64,000 bases of DNA from Paenibacillus etheri (GCF_001012825.1 NZ_LCZJ02000016.1:147540-211539); one strand, 5' to 3'. Numbered from the stretch's first letter, positions 16,610-26,020 are shown. Notes: generated from the letters alone by a model not told the origin. Program-made: numbers and translations.

Positions 16610-17680
16610 ATGAAAAAGAGAAACATTTTGGCGGGGTTAAGTTTATGCTTCATGCTGGTAGCTGCTGGCTGTGGCAATAATAATGCTGCTGTAGACTCAG
16701 GCAATGCAACAAACACGGGTAATAAGTCAACAAATGCTGGAGCCTCTGATTCCAAAAATTACAAAATCGCAATTTCGCAATATGTGGAACATCCGTCACT
16801 TGATGCTACACGCGAAGGTATTCTCGCTGCTTTGAAGGATGCTGGACTCGTTGAAGGAGAGAACTTGAAGGTTGACCTTGAGAATGCTCAAGCTGACCAA
16901 GCGAATAACTTGTCCATTGCACAGAAGATTGCTGCAGACACGAATGATTTGGTATTGGCTATTGCGACACCTTCCGCTCAATCAGTTGTTCAAGCGCTTA
17001 GCAAGTCAAGTAAGGATACCCCAATTCTGTTCGCAGCAGTGACTGATCCACTCGATGCGAAGATCGTCACTGATCTGGAGCACCCTGGTGGAAATGTTTC
17101 AGGAGTATCGGACACGAATCCCGAAGCTATCAATAGATTAATGCAATTCATAGCTACTCAATTTCCTAATGTAAAGAAGCTGGGCATTGTTATCAACGAA
17201 GGTGAACCGAATGCTGTAATTATGGCGGATATTGCTAAGAAAGAGCTGGATAAACATGGTATTGAGCTTGTGAAGGCAGCCATCACGAATACTTCTGAAG
17301 TGAAGCAAGCTGCTGAATCACTCGCGGGTCGTGTAGATGCATTCTACATTACTTTGGATAACACAGTAGTGAGTGCTGTGGATACGATTATTCAAACGGC
17401 TAATGATAAGAAAATTCCATTCTTCTCTAGTGACCGAGATACCGTTGAAAAAGGCGCATTTGCAACCGTTGGTTTCAAATATTTCGATCATGGCTACCAA
17501 GTAGGACAAATGGCAGTGGACATTTTGAAGAATGGTAAAAAGCCAGCAGATATGAAAGTAACGATGCAAGAAAAGCTTGATCTTATCCTTAACCTCAAAG
17601 CTGCTGCCGCACAAGGCATAGAAGTTACGGATGCGATGAAAGCAGAAGTAGCCGATCAAGCTAACAATATTATTCAATAA
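16610..17680 (+). CDS. ABC transporter substrate-binding lipoprotein, TrpX/DUF534 family
   Basis: A 356-residue binding protein anchored by a lipobox (VAAGC, Cys21) and released from a polar Asn/Thr/Ser linker. The DUF534 pattern is clear: ISQYVEHPSLDATREGILAA, ATPSAQSV, FAAVTDPLDA, GVSDTNP and a late FSSDRDTVEKGAFATVGF. In streptococci the family imports tryptophan, so an aromatic amino acid is the likely ligand here. The ATG at 16610 begins the signal peptide, with GGGG upstream; the ATG at 16592 would add six residues. It heads a three-gene operon with permease and ATPase. Confidence 0.88.
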   Translation: MKKRNILAGLSLCFMLVAAGCGNNNAAVDSGNATNTGNKSTNAGASDSKNYKIAISQYVEHPSLDATREGILAALKDAGLVEGENLKVDLENAQADQANNLSIAQKIAADTNDLVLAIATPSAQSVVQALSKSSKDTPILFAAVTDPLDAKIVTDLEHPGGNVSGVSDTNPEAINRLMQFIATQFPNVKKLGIVINEGEPNAVIMADIAKKELDKHGIELVKAAITNTSEVKQAAESLAGRVDAFYITLDNTVVSAVDTIIQTANDKKIPFFSSDRDTVEKGAFATVGFKYFDHGYQVGQMAVDILKNGKKPADMKVTMQEKLDLILNLKAAAAQGIEVTDAMKAEVADQANNIIQ

Positions 17681-17691
17681 GACATTATATT

Positions 17692-17715
17692 GGGGCGATT
17701 CCGTGAGGACGCCCC
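17692..17715 (+). terminator. Intercistronic hairpin between binding protein and permease
   Basis: GGGGCG pairs with CGCCCC, with an inner TCC/GGA pairing, and there is no U-run. Such hairpins often stabilise the upstream mRNA so that the binding protein outnumbers the permease. Confidence 0.5.
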
Positions 17716-17741
17716 TTGCCGCTTGAAGGAGGAAAACTTCT

Positions 17742-18665
17742 ATGTATGAATCAATGCTCGGCGCCGTAGAAATGGGTCTGCTTTATGCATTTATGGCTTT
17801 AGGGGTGTATATTACTTTTCGCATTTTGGATTTTCCTGATTTGACTGTAGATGGAAGCTTTACCACTGGTGGTGCCATTGCTGCCGTTATGATTACCAAT
17901 GGCTATGCACCATGGTTAGCCACGCTTGCTGCTATTGCAGGTGGGATGCTGGCAGGAATGTGTACGGGTCTACTACATACGAAGGGAAAGATTAATGGAT
18001 TGTTATCCGGTATTCTAATGATGATCGCACTTTATTCCATCAATCTGCGAATATTTGGCGGTAAGCCTAACTGGTCACTAATGGGTGATACCACGTTGTT
18101 CTCGTCCATCAATCCACTTCTTGTTCTTCCATTTGTTGTTTTATTTGTGAAAGTTCTGATGGATTTATTCTTGCGTACTGATCTTGGGCTTGCTTTAAGG
18201 GCTACCGGAGATAATGCAAGAATGATCCGTAGTCTGGGTGTAAACACTGATAATACGACAATTCTTGGAGTCAGTTTATCCAACGGAATGGTGGCACTTT
18301 CAGGAGCGCTGATTACTCAGTATTCTACTTTTGCGGATTCTTCAATGGGTATAGGGATGATTGTGATCGGCTTAGCTTCGGTAATCATTGGTGAAGCTAT
18401 CTTCGGGGCTGGAAGTGTATTCCGTGCGACATTGGCAGTTGTTCTGGGATCTATCGTTTACAGAATCGTAGTTGCGTTAGCCTTGTATGTACCTTGGTTG
18501 AGACCTTCGGATCTTAAATTGATTACGGCGATTATCGTTATTTTCGCACTTGTATTCCCATCGATTCAGCGTTTCTTGAAGCAGAAGAATATGGCGCGTA
18601 AGCGTTCGCTTGAATTAGCTGATCAAGCGCTTAGCAGCAAGAGAGGAGGCGGCATCGATGCTTAA
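17742..18665 (+). CDS. ABC transporter permease, TrpY-like (BPD_transp_2 family)
   Basis: A 307-residue integral membrane subunit with about eight to nine hydrophobic segments. The N-terminal block FRILDFPDLTVDGSFTTGGA and the later LRATGDNARMIRSLGVNTD loop are characteristic of permeases paired with DUF534 binding proteins. AAGGAGG precedes the ATG. It forms the translocation channel for the substrate delivered by the lipoprotein at 16610. It overlaps the downstream ATPase gene by 8 bases, so the two are coupled. Confidence 0.9.
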   Translation: MYESMLGAVEMGLLYAFMALGVYITFRILDFPDLTVDGSFTTGGAIAAVMITNGYAPWLATLAAIAGGMLAGMCTGLLHTKGKINGLLSGILMMIALYSINLRIFGGKPNWSLMGDTTLFSSINPLLVLPFVVLFVKVLMDLFLRTDLGLALRATGDNARMIRSLGVNTDNTTILGVSLSNGMVALSGALITQYSTFADSSMGIGMIVIGLASVIIGEAIFGAGSVFRATLAVVLGSIVYRIVVALALYVPWLRPSDLKLITAIIVIFALVFPSIQRFLKQKNMARKRSLELADQALSSKRGGGIDA

Positions 18666-19452
18666 GCTTGATAACGTATCTAAGCTGTTTAATCCTGGCA
18701 CACCGGATGAGAAGATCGCACTGCTAGGTATTGATTTAGAGCTTCTCCCCGGCGATTTTGTTACGATTATTGGAAGCAATGGCGCAGGTAAATCGACGCT
18801 CATGAATATTATTTCTGGGGTAATGAAGCCGGATCTCGGTTCAGCAAGTATTGAAGGGAATTCTATCAGCCACTTAGCAGAATATCAGCGCAGTCGCTGG
18901 ATCGGCAGGGTTTTTCAGGATCCTATGGCAGGTACGGCTCCACGAATGACGATTGAAGAGAATTTAGCGATGGCTTATAAAAGAGGGAAGAACAGAGGAT
19001 TATCCTTTGGAGTAAACGCAGCGAGACGTTCGATGTTTCGTGAGGAGTTAAGTCGCCTCGGGATCGGATTGGAGAATCGCCTACGAGCTAAGGTAGGATT
19101 ATTATCTGGTGGGGAGAGACAGGCGCTGAGTTTGTTAATGGCAACCTTCACCCAACCGCAAATCTTGCTGTTAGATGAACATACAGCTGCACTTGATCCT
19201 TCAAGAGCGGAGCTAATCACTAAACTGACAGAGTCTATCGTCCGTGAGATGAAGCTGACTACGCTAATGGTTACCCATAACATGGAGCAGGCTATCCGTC
19301 TTGGCAATCGTCTAATAATGATGGATAAGGGACGTATTATCCTTGATATAGACGAAACACGCAAACAGGATCTTACGGTAGAACGCCTACTGGGGGAATT
19401 TGAAACCATTAGTGGTCATAAGCTGGCAGATGATCGAATGATGCTTAGTTAG
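18658..19452 (+). CDS. ABC transporter ATP-binding protein, TrpZ-like
   Basis: A 264-residue ATPase that powers the permease encoded just upstream. Walker A is GSNGAGKST, the signature is LSGGERQALS, Walker B is ILLLDEHTAALDP, and the switch His is in MVTHNMEQA. GAGGAGG lies inside the end of the permease gene before the ATG. The operon therefore encodes a complete importer: binding protein, one permease (probably as a dimer) and one ATPase. Confidence 0.92.
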   Translation: MLKLDNVSKLFNPGTPDEKIALLGIDLELLPGDFVTIIGSNGAGKSTLMNIISGVMKPDLGSASIEGNSISHLAEYQRSRWIGRVFQDPMAGTAPRMTIEENLAMAYKRGKNRGLSFGVNAARRSMFREELSRLGIGLENRLRAKVGLLSGGERQALSLLMATFTQPQILLLDEHTAALDPSRAELITKLTESIVREMKLTTLMVTHNMEQAIRLGNRLIMMDKGRIILDIDETRKQDLTVERLLGEFETISGHKLADDRMMLS

Positions 19453-19483
19453 TCTTCGGTAGCAGTGACAGTAGCTCGATATA

Positions 19484-19532
19484 AGGGCTTGAATTGAAGT
19501 CTGATTTTGGATTTCATTTCAAGTCCTTTTTT
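19484..19532 (+). terminator. Terminator of the TrpXYZ-like operon
   Basis: AGGGCTTGAATTGAAG pairs with TTTCATTTCAAGTCCT, with G-T pairs, and is followed by a T-run. Confidence 0.75.
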
Positions 19533-19596
19533 GTTGTAAGTTTTCCCAATTGCTTCAATATCATTTATGATAGGATAGATTGATAATAAATAATAT

Positions 19597-19989
19597 TTGC
19601 TGCGGATGATTACAGCTGCCAAGGAAGCGGGAGCCTACCCGGTTCTGGTGACCGCTGTACATAGGCGGAGATTTGATTATGCAGAAGCTATAGTTGACAG
19701 CCATGGTGATTATTTAAAGGCAATAAAAGAGTTGGCCGAGACTGAGCAGATCCCGTTGATCGATTTGGCGGAGAAGAGTCGAAAGCTTTTTGAAGCCTAT
19801 GGAGTGGAAGGAACGAAGAATCTGTTCATGTGGAGCTATCCTGGAGAATTTATCTTGCATCCAGTTGGCGTACAGGACAATACACATTTTCAGATTTTAA
19901 GAGCGCGTCTGCTCGCTGATCTTATTGTAGAAGGCATACGTGAGGCCGGAATAAATGATCTAATCATCCATCTTCGGGAAGGCGAATAA
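19597..19989 (+). pseudogene. 5'-truncated SGNH esterase (rhamnogalacturonan acetylesterase type)
   Basis: The 130 codons match the C-terminal half of the YesT/YesY-type esterase family, which removes acetyl groups from pectin rhamnogalacturonan. PVLVTAVHRRRF, IVDSHGDYLKAIKELA, PLIDLAEKSRKLFEAYG and VQDNTHF are visible, the last holding the catalytic Asp and His. The N-terminal half with the GDST serine block is missing. Upstream is the short gap after the TrpZ terminator with no coding match, and no ribosome binding site precedes the TTG at 19597. The gene has been cut by a deletion and cannot encode an active esterase. Confidence 0.75.
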
Positions 19990-20102
19990 ATAATCCTTTG
20001 GAATAAGTAATGATCTATCGATTCAACTACTGTATGCGAGGTTAAGGTTAAGGAAAGAACTTAACTGGAAGGCTTGCATGACAAGAAGGAGGATATTTAG
20101 CC

Positions 20103-20894
20103 ATGGCAAATAAGAAGCTGGAAGGTAAGGTAGCTATTGTAACAGGAGGTGGTTCCGGCATTGGGCGAGCAACCGTGCTTGAGTTCGCTCGAAACGGGGC
20201 CAAAGTTGTCTTACTAGACAGAACCGTCGAGAATGCAGAAAAGGTTAGAAAACAAGTAGAGAAAGAAGGTGGAGAAGCCCTCGTAATTGAATGCGACGTT
20301 GCTGAACCCCCGCAGGTCGAAGCAGCAATAAACAAGGCGGCCGCGAAATGGGGGCGTCTTGACATTGTTTTTGCTAACGCAGGGATTAATGGAGCAATGA
20401 CACCCATTGAAACGATGGATATCGAGTCTTGGGACCAGACGATTCACATCAACCTTCGTGGAACCTTTGCGACTGTTAAATATGCGATACCGCATCTAAA
20501 AGAGAGCGGAGGCAGCATCCTGATTAACAGCTCCATTAACGGAAATCGTGTATTTTCCAACATCGGTTTTTCTGCTTATAGTACCTCAAAGGCAGGCCAG
20601 GTTGCTTTTATGAAAATGGCAGCATTAGAACTGGCTCAATTTCAAATCCGCGTAAATGCGATCTGTCCTGGGGCTATTAAGACGAATATAGATGACAACA
20701 CTTTTCCATCTGAGGATCTCAAAGAGGTAAAGATTCCTGTTGAATTTCCGGAAGGAGATCAGCCGCTAGAGGAAGGTCCTGGACGTCCTGATCAAGTTGC
20801 AAAGTTGGCACTTTTTTTGGCATCCGAGGATTCGGATCATATTACAGGAACTGAGATTTATTGTGACGGTGCAGAATCGTTGCTCCATGGTTAA
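20103..20894 (+). CDS. SDR-family NAD(P)-dependent oxidoreductase
   Basis: A 263-residue Rossmann-fold dehydrogenase. The cofactor motif TGGGSGIG is at 14-21, NAG at 92-94, the catalytic Ser at about 143-144, and YxxxK as Tyr159/Lys163. Asp39 at the end of the second strand (VVLLDR) favours NAD over NADP. AGAAGGAGG precedes the ATG. The substrate cannot be read from sequence; the closest general type is 3-oxoacyl-reductase or glucose dehydrogenase-like. It is transcribed alone and ends at a strong terminator. Confidence 0.88.
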   Translation: MANKKLEGKVAIVTGGGSGIGRATVLEFARNGAKVVLLDRTVENAEKVRKQVEKEGGEALVIECDVAEPPQVEAAINKAAAKWGRLDIVFANAGINGAMTPIETMDIESWDQTIHINLRGTFATVKYAIPHLKESGGSILINSSINGNRVFSNIGFSAYSTSKAGQVAFMKMAALELAQFQIRVNAICPGAIKTNIDDNTFPSEDLKEVKIPVEFPEGDQPLEEGPGRPDQVAKLALFLASEDSDHITGTEIYCDGAESLLHG

Positions 20895-20918
20895 TATTCG
20901 TAAATAATCTCTTCCATT

Positions 20919-21000
20919 AAAACGGATTCTATCCTCTTCGTTATGCGTGATCAAATTGATCGAGTGCGCATATACATTGAGGATAGGAATGCCGTTTTTT
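20919..21000 (+). terminator. Long terminator after the SDR gene
   Basis: AAAACGGATTCTATCCTC pairs with GAGGATAGGAATGCCGTTTT and encloses an inner hairpin built on TGATCAAATTGATC. A T-run follows. Confidence 0.8.
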
Positions 21001-21074
21001 GTTGTAAAATAAAGCTAATCTTTATCTCCATTTTCCGTTATAATGGAGTATCTGTGGAGAAAGGAGAATGAACT

Positions 21075-21791
21075 ATGGATTTTCATATTGAATCATTAAT
21101 TAAGCTATTAGTGGCCATGCTGTTCGGGCTGTTCATCGGGATTGACCGACAGATCAAGCAGAAACCGCTGGGGATTCGGACCAGTATGGTCATTAGCATT
21201 GCCTCTTGTCTTGTAACAGTAGTGTCTATTCATGCCTTTGATAAGTTTGCAGGTCCAGAGCATCCGAATATGGATCCGATGCGCCTCGCTGCTCAAATTG
21301 TCAGTGGGATAGGGTTCTTGGGTGCTGGTGTTATCCTGCGTAGAGGCGGTGATGCGATATCAGGTCTGACCTCGGCAGCACTCATCTGGACAGCTTCGGG
21401 GATTGGTATTGCTGTGGGAGCAGGATTCTATATTGAAGCAGCATATGCGGTTATTCTTCTAATGTTTGCGGTGAATTTGGTTCCTCATTTAATTCGTTCG
21501 ATTGGCCCTGAAGTGCTTAACAAGCATGAAGTTTCGGTGAGAATCATCATGGAAGCTAATTTTGTACTTACTGAAGTGATCCAAAAAATTGAGAGACCTC
21601 AGGTTAGTACCCAACGAAGTACTAGAAGTCCATCCCGGTCGATCCGCAGAATGAAAATTAAGGATTTAGAAGATGGAAGACAAATGATCGATATGGTAAT
21701 CTCAGCACCGGATAAAGATTACGCAACAGAGATCTATTATGATGTGAAGAAAATTGATCATGTAATGAGCGTTGAAGTGGAACAGCTGTAA
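21075..21791 (+). CDS. MgtC/SapB-family membrane protein
   Basis: A 238-residue inner membrane protein. The N-terminal four to five helices carry the family blocks GLFIGIDRQIKQKPLGIRT, QIVSGIGFLGAGVILR and GLTSAALIWTASGIGIAVG. A soluble C-terminal domain (about 150-238) is ACT-like and less conserved. Proteins of this family help survival at low Mg2+ and in some cases inhibit the F1Fo ATP synthase; the function here is not determined. AAAGGAG precedes the ATG. Confidence 0.88.
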   Translation: MDFHIESLIKLLVAMLFGLFIGIDRQIKQKPLGIRTSMVISIASCLVTVVSIHAFDKFAGPEHPNMDPMRLAAQIVSGIGFLGAGVILRRGGDAISGLTSAALIWTASGIGIAVGAGFYIEAAYAVILLMFAVNLVPHLIRSIGPEVLNKHEVSVRIIMEANFVLTEVIQKIERPQVSTQRSTRSPSRSIRRMKIKDLEDGRQMIDMVISAPDKDYATEIYYDVKKIDHVMSVEVEQL

Positions 21792-21876
21792 AAAAGGGCA
21801 TGTCACGTCATGACCAGATGTGGTAATCTATCATGTAGAGGCAATTATCAGACACTGGAAGGGAGAACATATTAAT

Positions 21877-22866
21877 ATGTCTATCACAGCATATGAAGGA
21901 CAATATGAAGGAGAAGCAGCCATCTGGTTGAAAGCTGGCCGTTATGAGGCAGCTATACTACCAGGTATCGGTGGCAACTTGATCTGTTTCCGAGATACCG
22001 AAAACGGTTACCGTTTCTTGCATGAACCGGGAGCTGAGGAAATGGAAGCCTTCAAGGCAAGTCCAGGCATCCATGGTATTCCTGTATTATTTCCTCCGAA
22101 TCGTTATGAAGATGGCAAATTCCCATGGAATGGTCAAACTTATCAACTCCCAGTAAATGAAGTCGCAACGGGCAACCATTTACATGGATTTTTACATACG
22201 GCGGCTTGGGAAGTGGAAGAGTTCGGTAGCGGTAAGACCGAAAGCTTCGTAACCGTATTCATCAAGGTGGATGAGAATCATCCTTCTTATCAATACTTGC
22301 CGTTTAAATACACAATGAAACTGCGTTACACCCTTGGTGAAGGTGGATTATCTCAACAAGTGCAAGTGCATAATGATGGAGATGATGTGATGCCTTGCTT
22401 GCTGGCATTCCATACCGCGATTAATGCACCATTCGCACCAGGAAGCACACCACAAGATTATCTTGTGAAAGCTACAATCGGTAATCGCTGGGAACTGAAT
22501 GACCGTATGCTGCCGACTGGTAAATTCCAAGAGCTGGAGCCGGGCGAAGCTCAGCTTCGTGATGAAGGTGTGAATCCTTATTTCGCACCGATGGACAACC
22601 ATTATACGGCTGTAGCTCAGAACGGACGTAACCGGATGGAGCTTACCGACAGCAAAGCTGGAGTCACTTTAGTTTATGATGTAGGGACTTCGTACAAGCA
22701 GTGGATGATCTGGAATAATGGTGCTTCTGAACAATTCTTCTGTCCTGAGCCACAAATCAACTTGGTAAATGCGCCAATGGTGGATCTGCCGGCGGATGAG
22801 ATCGGCTTGTTTAGTCTCAAACCAGGCGAATATTGGGAAGAAAGCAGCCGTCTGTACGTGAAATAG
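21877..22866 (+). CDS. Aldose 1-epimerase family protein
   Basis: A 329-residue beta-sandwich protein of the galactose mutarotase superfamily, acting on the anomeric carbon of a sugar or sugar phosphate. GGNLICFRD near the N-terminus, HGIPVLFPPNRYEDGKF, NHLHGFLHTAAWEV with the catalytic His, and CLLAFHTAINAPF with the second His are visible. GGAAGGGAG precedes the ATG at 21877; the upstream GTG at 21820 lacks such a site. The sugar is unknown. Confidence 0.88.
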   Translation: MSITAYEGQYEGEAAIWLKAGRYEAAILPGIGGNLICFRDTENGYRFLHEPGAEEMEAFKASPGIHGIPVLFPPNRYEDGKFPWNGQTYQLPVNEVATGNHLHGFLHTAAWEVEEFGSGKTESFVTVFIKVDENHPSYQYLPFKYTMKLRYTLGEGGLSQQVQVHNDGDDVMPCLLAFHTAINAPFAPGSTPQDYLVKATIGNRWELNDRMLPTGKFQELEPGEAQLRDEGVNPYFAPMDNHYTAVAQNGRNRMELTDSKAGVTLVYDVGTSYKQWMIWNNGASEQFFCPEPQINLVNAPMVDLPADEIGLFSLKPGEYWEESSRLYVK

Positions 22867-22895
22867 CATGATTGTGAATTATCATATGTGATTAA

Positions 22896-22943
22896 GAAAG
22901 GGCAGTCTAATCGTAGTTATCTACGAATAGACTGCCCTTTAAC
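22896..22943. terminator. Bidirectional terminator between aldose epimerase and thrS
   Basis: AAAGGGCAGTCTA pairs perfectly with TAGACTGCCCTTT, with an inner CGTAG/CTACG stem. The flanking genes converge. Confidence 0.88.
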
Positions 22944-22964
22944 GTTTGAACTAGGAGTAGGACC

Positions 22965-24878
22965 TTATTTTTTACTAACTATTTCTTCATTAATCTGTTC
23001 AATAATCTCTTGGATGCTTCTTGAACCAAGATCACCCTCACCACGTTTTCTTACAGATACACTACAAGAGTTCTTCTCATTCTCACCGAGAACGAGCATG
23101 TAGGGTGCTTTTTCCAGCTGAGCTTCACGAATTTTATATCCCAGCTTCTCATTTCGGATATCAACTTCTACACGAATGCCGGCTTGCTCTAAGGATTTCT
23201 TCACCTGAAATGCATAATCAACGTAGTTCTCAGAGACGGGCAATAACTTCGCTTGAACAGGTGCAAGCCATAGCGGGAACGCTCCGGCATAATGCTCCGT
23301 AATAATCCCCATAAAACGATCAATCGAACCATAAACAGCACGATGGATTACGACCGGGCGGTGTTTAAGATTATCCTCCCCGATGTAGGTAAGATCGAAT
23401 TTCTCTGGCATTTGCCAGTCTAGTTGGATGGTTCCACATTGCCAGCTTCGTTTTAGCGCATCTAAGATATGGAAATCAATCTTAGGTCCGTAGAACGCGC
23501 CATCACCTTCATTCACACGATACTCAATCCCGAGATTGTCTAATACATTTTGCAGAGATTGTTCAGCCTGATCCCATAGTTCTTCTGATCCCATATAATC
23601 TGCCGGGCGAGTAGATAATTCAATTTTATACTCAAAGCCAAACACTTGATAAATATGGTCAATCAGTGAGATTACACGGCTTATTTCACCCTCAATCTGT
23701 TCTGGCAAAACGAATAGATGGGCATCATCCTGACAGAAGGTGCGAACACGCATCATCCCGTTAAGCGCCCCAGAGAACTCATGGCGATGAACTTGACCAA
23801 ATTCCGCAATACGGATTGGCAGCTCTCGGTAGGAATGCAGATCGTTTTTGTAGATCAGCATATGACCTGGGCAGTTCATCGGCTTGAGCGCAAATTTTGT
23901 TTCGTCTACATCTGTGAAATACATATTGTCTTTGTAATGATCCCAGTGCCCGGACTGCTCCCAAAGCCGATTGTTCATCATCAGCGGTGTACGAACTTCA
24001 TCGTAATCTCTCTGTCTCTGTAATTCACGGGCGAAATTCTCAAGCTCTGTTCGGATAGTCATCCCCTTGGGAAGATAGAAGGGCATGCCTGGGGCTTCTT
24101 CAGAGAACATGAACAATTCCAGTTCCTTGCCGAGCTTACGATGATCACGTTTTTTAGCTTCTTCAAGAAAGAGTAAGTGCTCTTCAAGTTGAGCTTTCTT
24201 AGGAAAAGCAGTTCCGTAAATACGTTGCAGCATTTTATTATTGGAATCCCCACGCCAGTAGGCACCTGCGACATTCAACAGCTTAAAGGCCTTAACCAAG
24301 CCAGTAGAGGGAAGATGTGGCCCTCGGCAGAGATCCGAGAATTCACCTTGATCATAAATAGATAATACTGTGTCTTCTGGCAGATCACGAATAAGCTCTA
24401 GCTTTAAGGGCTCGTTCAGCGCTTCAAATAGCTTAATTGCTTCAGCGCGGGAAACCACACGGCGAACAATCGGGTGATTCTCTTGAATGATTCTCGCCAT
24501 CTCTTGTTCGATTGCAACAAGGTCATCACTGGATAAAGATGTCTCAATATCAATGTCATAATAGAACCCATCTTCGATTACTGGACCTATGCCAAGCTTG
24601 ACACCCTTGTCTCCATATATACGTTTTATGGCCTGCGCCATGATATGTGCTGTACTGTGTCTATAAATTTCCAGGCCGTCTTTGCTATCTAACGTAACAA
24701 TTTCGAGCTGGCAATCATGTTCGATCGGTTGGTGTAGATCAACGGATCTACCATCTATTTTTCCAGCTACAGCACTTTTTTTCAGACTGGTACTTATGGC
24801 ACCTGCTGCTTCTTTAATCGTCGTTCCTTGCAGTACCTCTCTAATTGTTCCGTTTTGCAGTGTTACCTTGATCTCCAT
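22965..24878 (-). CDS. thrS: Threonine-tRNA ligase
   Basis: A 637-residue class II synthetase that charges tRNA-Thr. The order is complete: TGS domain (about 1-62), editing domain with HSTAHIMAQA, catalytic core with MNCPGHM supplying the zinc Cys, RIAEFGQVHRHE (motif 2) and a C-terminal anticodon-binding domain. The ATG at 24878 follows GGAGGC by 9 bases on the minus strand; upstream codons extend into the leader and are not used. Expression is controlled by the T-box leader upstream (24925-25196). Confidence 0.97.
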   Translation of the reverse strand: MEIKVTLQNGTIREVLQGTTIKEAAGAISTSLKKSAVAGKIDGRSVDLHQPIEHDCQLEIVTLDSKDGLEIYRHSTAHIMAQAIKRIYGDKGVKLGIGPVIEDGFYYDIDIETSLSSDDLVAIEQEMARIIQENHPIVRRVVSRAEAIKLFEALNEPLKLELIRDLPEDTVLSIYDQGEFSDLCRGPHLPSTGLVKAFKLLNVAGAYWRGDSNNKMLQRIYGTAFPKKAQLEEHLLFLEEAKKRDHRKLGKELELFMFSEEAPGMPFYLPKGMTIRTELENFARELQRQRDYDEVRTPLMMNNRLWEQSGHWDHYKDNMYFTDVDETKFALKPMNCPGHMLIYKNDLHSYRELPIRIAEFGQVHRHEFSGALNGMMRVRTFCQDDAHLFVLPEQIEGEISRVISLIDHIYQVFGFEYKIELSTRPADYMGSEELWDQAEQSLQNVLDNLGIEYRVNEGDGAFYGPKIDFHILDALKRSWQCGTIQLDWQMPEKFDLTYIGEDNLKHRPVVIHRAVYGSIDRFMGIITEHYAGAFPLWLAPVQAKLLPVSENYVDYAFQVKKSLEQAGIRVEVDIRNEKLGYKIREAQLEKAPYMLVLGENEKNSCSVSVRKRGEGDLGSRSIQEIIEQINEEIVSKK

Positions 24879-24924
24879 GATTGTTAGCCTCCATTTCTCA
24901 AAAATTGTTAGTGGTGAACGCAAA

Positions 24925-25196
24925 AAAACGCATCTCTCCCAGAAAGGGACGAGTGCGTTCAGCTCGTGGTTCCACCCTAATTCGACCTATCACAAGGATA
25001 GGACCTCATTGGTATCCGTTATCGGGGATAAGTCGGTGGCACATACTACCGCGAAATTTAGTTCTACGGATTCAGCGCCACGGCTACAAAGGGGTAACTT
25101 CACAATCGTTTACTGGAGAAGCTTTCAGCCTGGACCTCTCTCTCTGGACAGTTCGTATTGGAAATCATGTCTTTGATCTTTGCCATATGATGTTGC
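24925..25196 (-). promoter_or_regulatory. T-box riboswitch leader of thrS
   Basis: The minus strand carries the conserved T-box AGGGTGGAACCACG at 24965-24978. It is followed by a terminator in which AACGCACTCGTCCC pairs with GGGAGAGATGCGTT ahead of a run of T (about 24925-24957). Upstream, Stem I ends with GTGAAGTTACCCCTTTG; the triplet ACC at 25093-25095 is a threonine codon in the specifier position. Uncharged tRNA-Thr would stabilise the antiterminator and allow thrS transcription. The 5' end is inferred from the promoter just upstream. Confidence 0.92.
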
Positions 25197-25202
25197 TCGT
25201 TC

Positions 25203-25232
25203 ATAGTACTCAATTGCACCCCATAAAGTCAA
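25203..25232 (-). promoter_or_regulatory. Sigma-A promoter of the thrS leader
   Basis: On the minus strand TTGACT is followed after 18 bases by TACTAT, placing the start of transcription near 25196, at the 5' edge of the T-box Stem I. Confidence 0.7.
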
Positions 25233-25351
25233 GAGGGAAGAAACCAGAAATACAGATATCTTTTATTGGCAGTCATCAATTGCGTATTGGCAAAGGAGAT
25301 GATGTACTCGTTGGCGAATGTATGAAATCAACCTATTTAAGGAGGTTTGAT

Positions 25352-26020
25352 ATGCAGATTCTCGCCATGCTGACGATGCTAATCGACCATATAGGCAATA
25401 TCTTTTTTCCAGAAGATATTGCATGGAGATATGTAGGAAGAATAGCTTTTCCAATCTACTGTTACGGGCTTGTACAGGGGCATATACATACATCATCCAG
25501 ACCAAAATATTTGTTCCGACTGCTCTTAATCGCTATTATTGCTCAGATTCCATACAATTTAGCGATTAATCCTGGTGGATGGAACGTGGTATTTACGCTT
25601 TTGTTATCAGCAATCGTATTGGTTATTTTGGATAAACTTCCTACTCCATGGCTTGGAATACCAGTCGTCATTGCAGCTATCGCGTTAATGGATTATTTCC
25701 CCATAGACTATAATGCCTATGGTCTGCTGTTAGTATTGATATTCCGTTATACGAAGTCATTTTGGCTTGTGGGTGCACATTTGGCACTAAATCTATTCTA
25801 TATGTTTTATAATTATTGGAGTGTGCAAATGCTCAGTATTTTGCCAACGCTGTTAATTGCTTTGACGCCTGGACTTTGGGGATATTTAGAGCGTCATCGG
25901 GTGCCACGCTGGGTGTGGTGGTCTTTTTATCCTGCACATTTACTGATTTTAGCAATATTAAGAGGCGTAATTTACAATGAATGGGTTTCTATCGAATGGC
26001 GAACTTTGTTGAATCTATAG
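25352..26020 (+). CDS. TraX-family membrane protein
   Basis: A 222-residue protein with about seven hydrophobic segments and the family start LAMLTMLIDHIGNIFFP, then YVGRIAFPIYCY. TraX of the F plasmid acetylates pilin; chromosomal members in Bacillota are of unknown role, related to acyltransferase-3-like membrane proteins. The open frame extends upstream into the T-box region, but AAGGAGG at 25339-25345 lies 6 bases before the ATG at 25352, which is taken as the start. It is divergent from thrS. Confidence 0.88.
   Translation: MQILAMLTMLIDHIGNIFFPEDIAWRYVGRIAFPIYCYGLVQGHIHTSSRPKYLFRLLLIAIIAQIPYNLAINPGGWNVVFTLLLSAIVLVILDKLPTPWLGIPVVIAAIALMDYFPIDYNAYGLLLVLIFRYTKSFWLVGAHLALNLFYMFYNYWSVQMLSILPTLLIALTPGLWGYLERHRVPRWVWWSFYPAHLLILAILRGVIYNEWVSIEWRTLLNL

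Noticed and set aside
20214-20495. 93-codon minus-strand frame
   Set aside because: It is antisense to the SDR gene, whose cofactor and catalytic motifs are intact.
24881-25351. 5' extension of the traX frame with no stop
   Set aside because: It is antisense to the thrS T-box leader, lacks family similarity and has a poor ribosome binding site; the AAGGAGG-led ATG at 25352 starts the TraX pattern.
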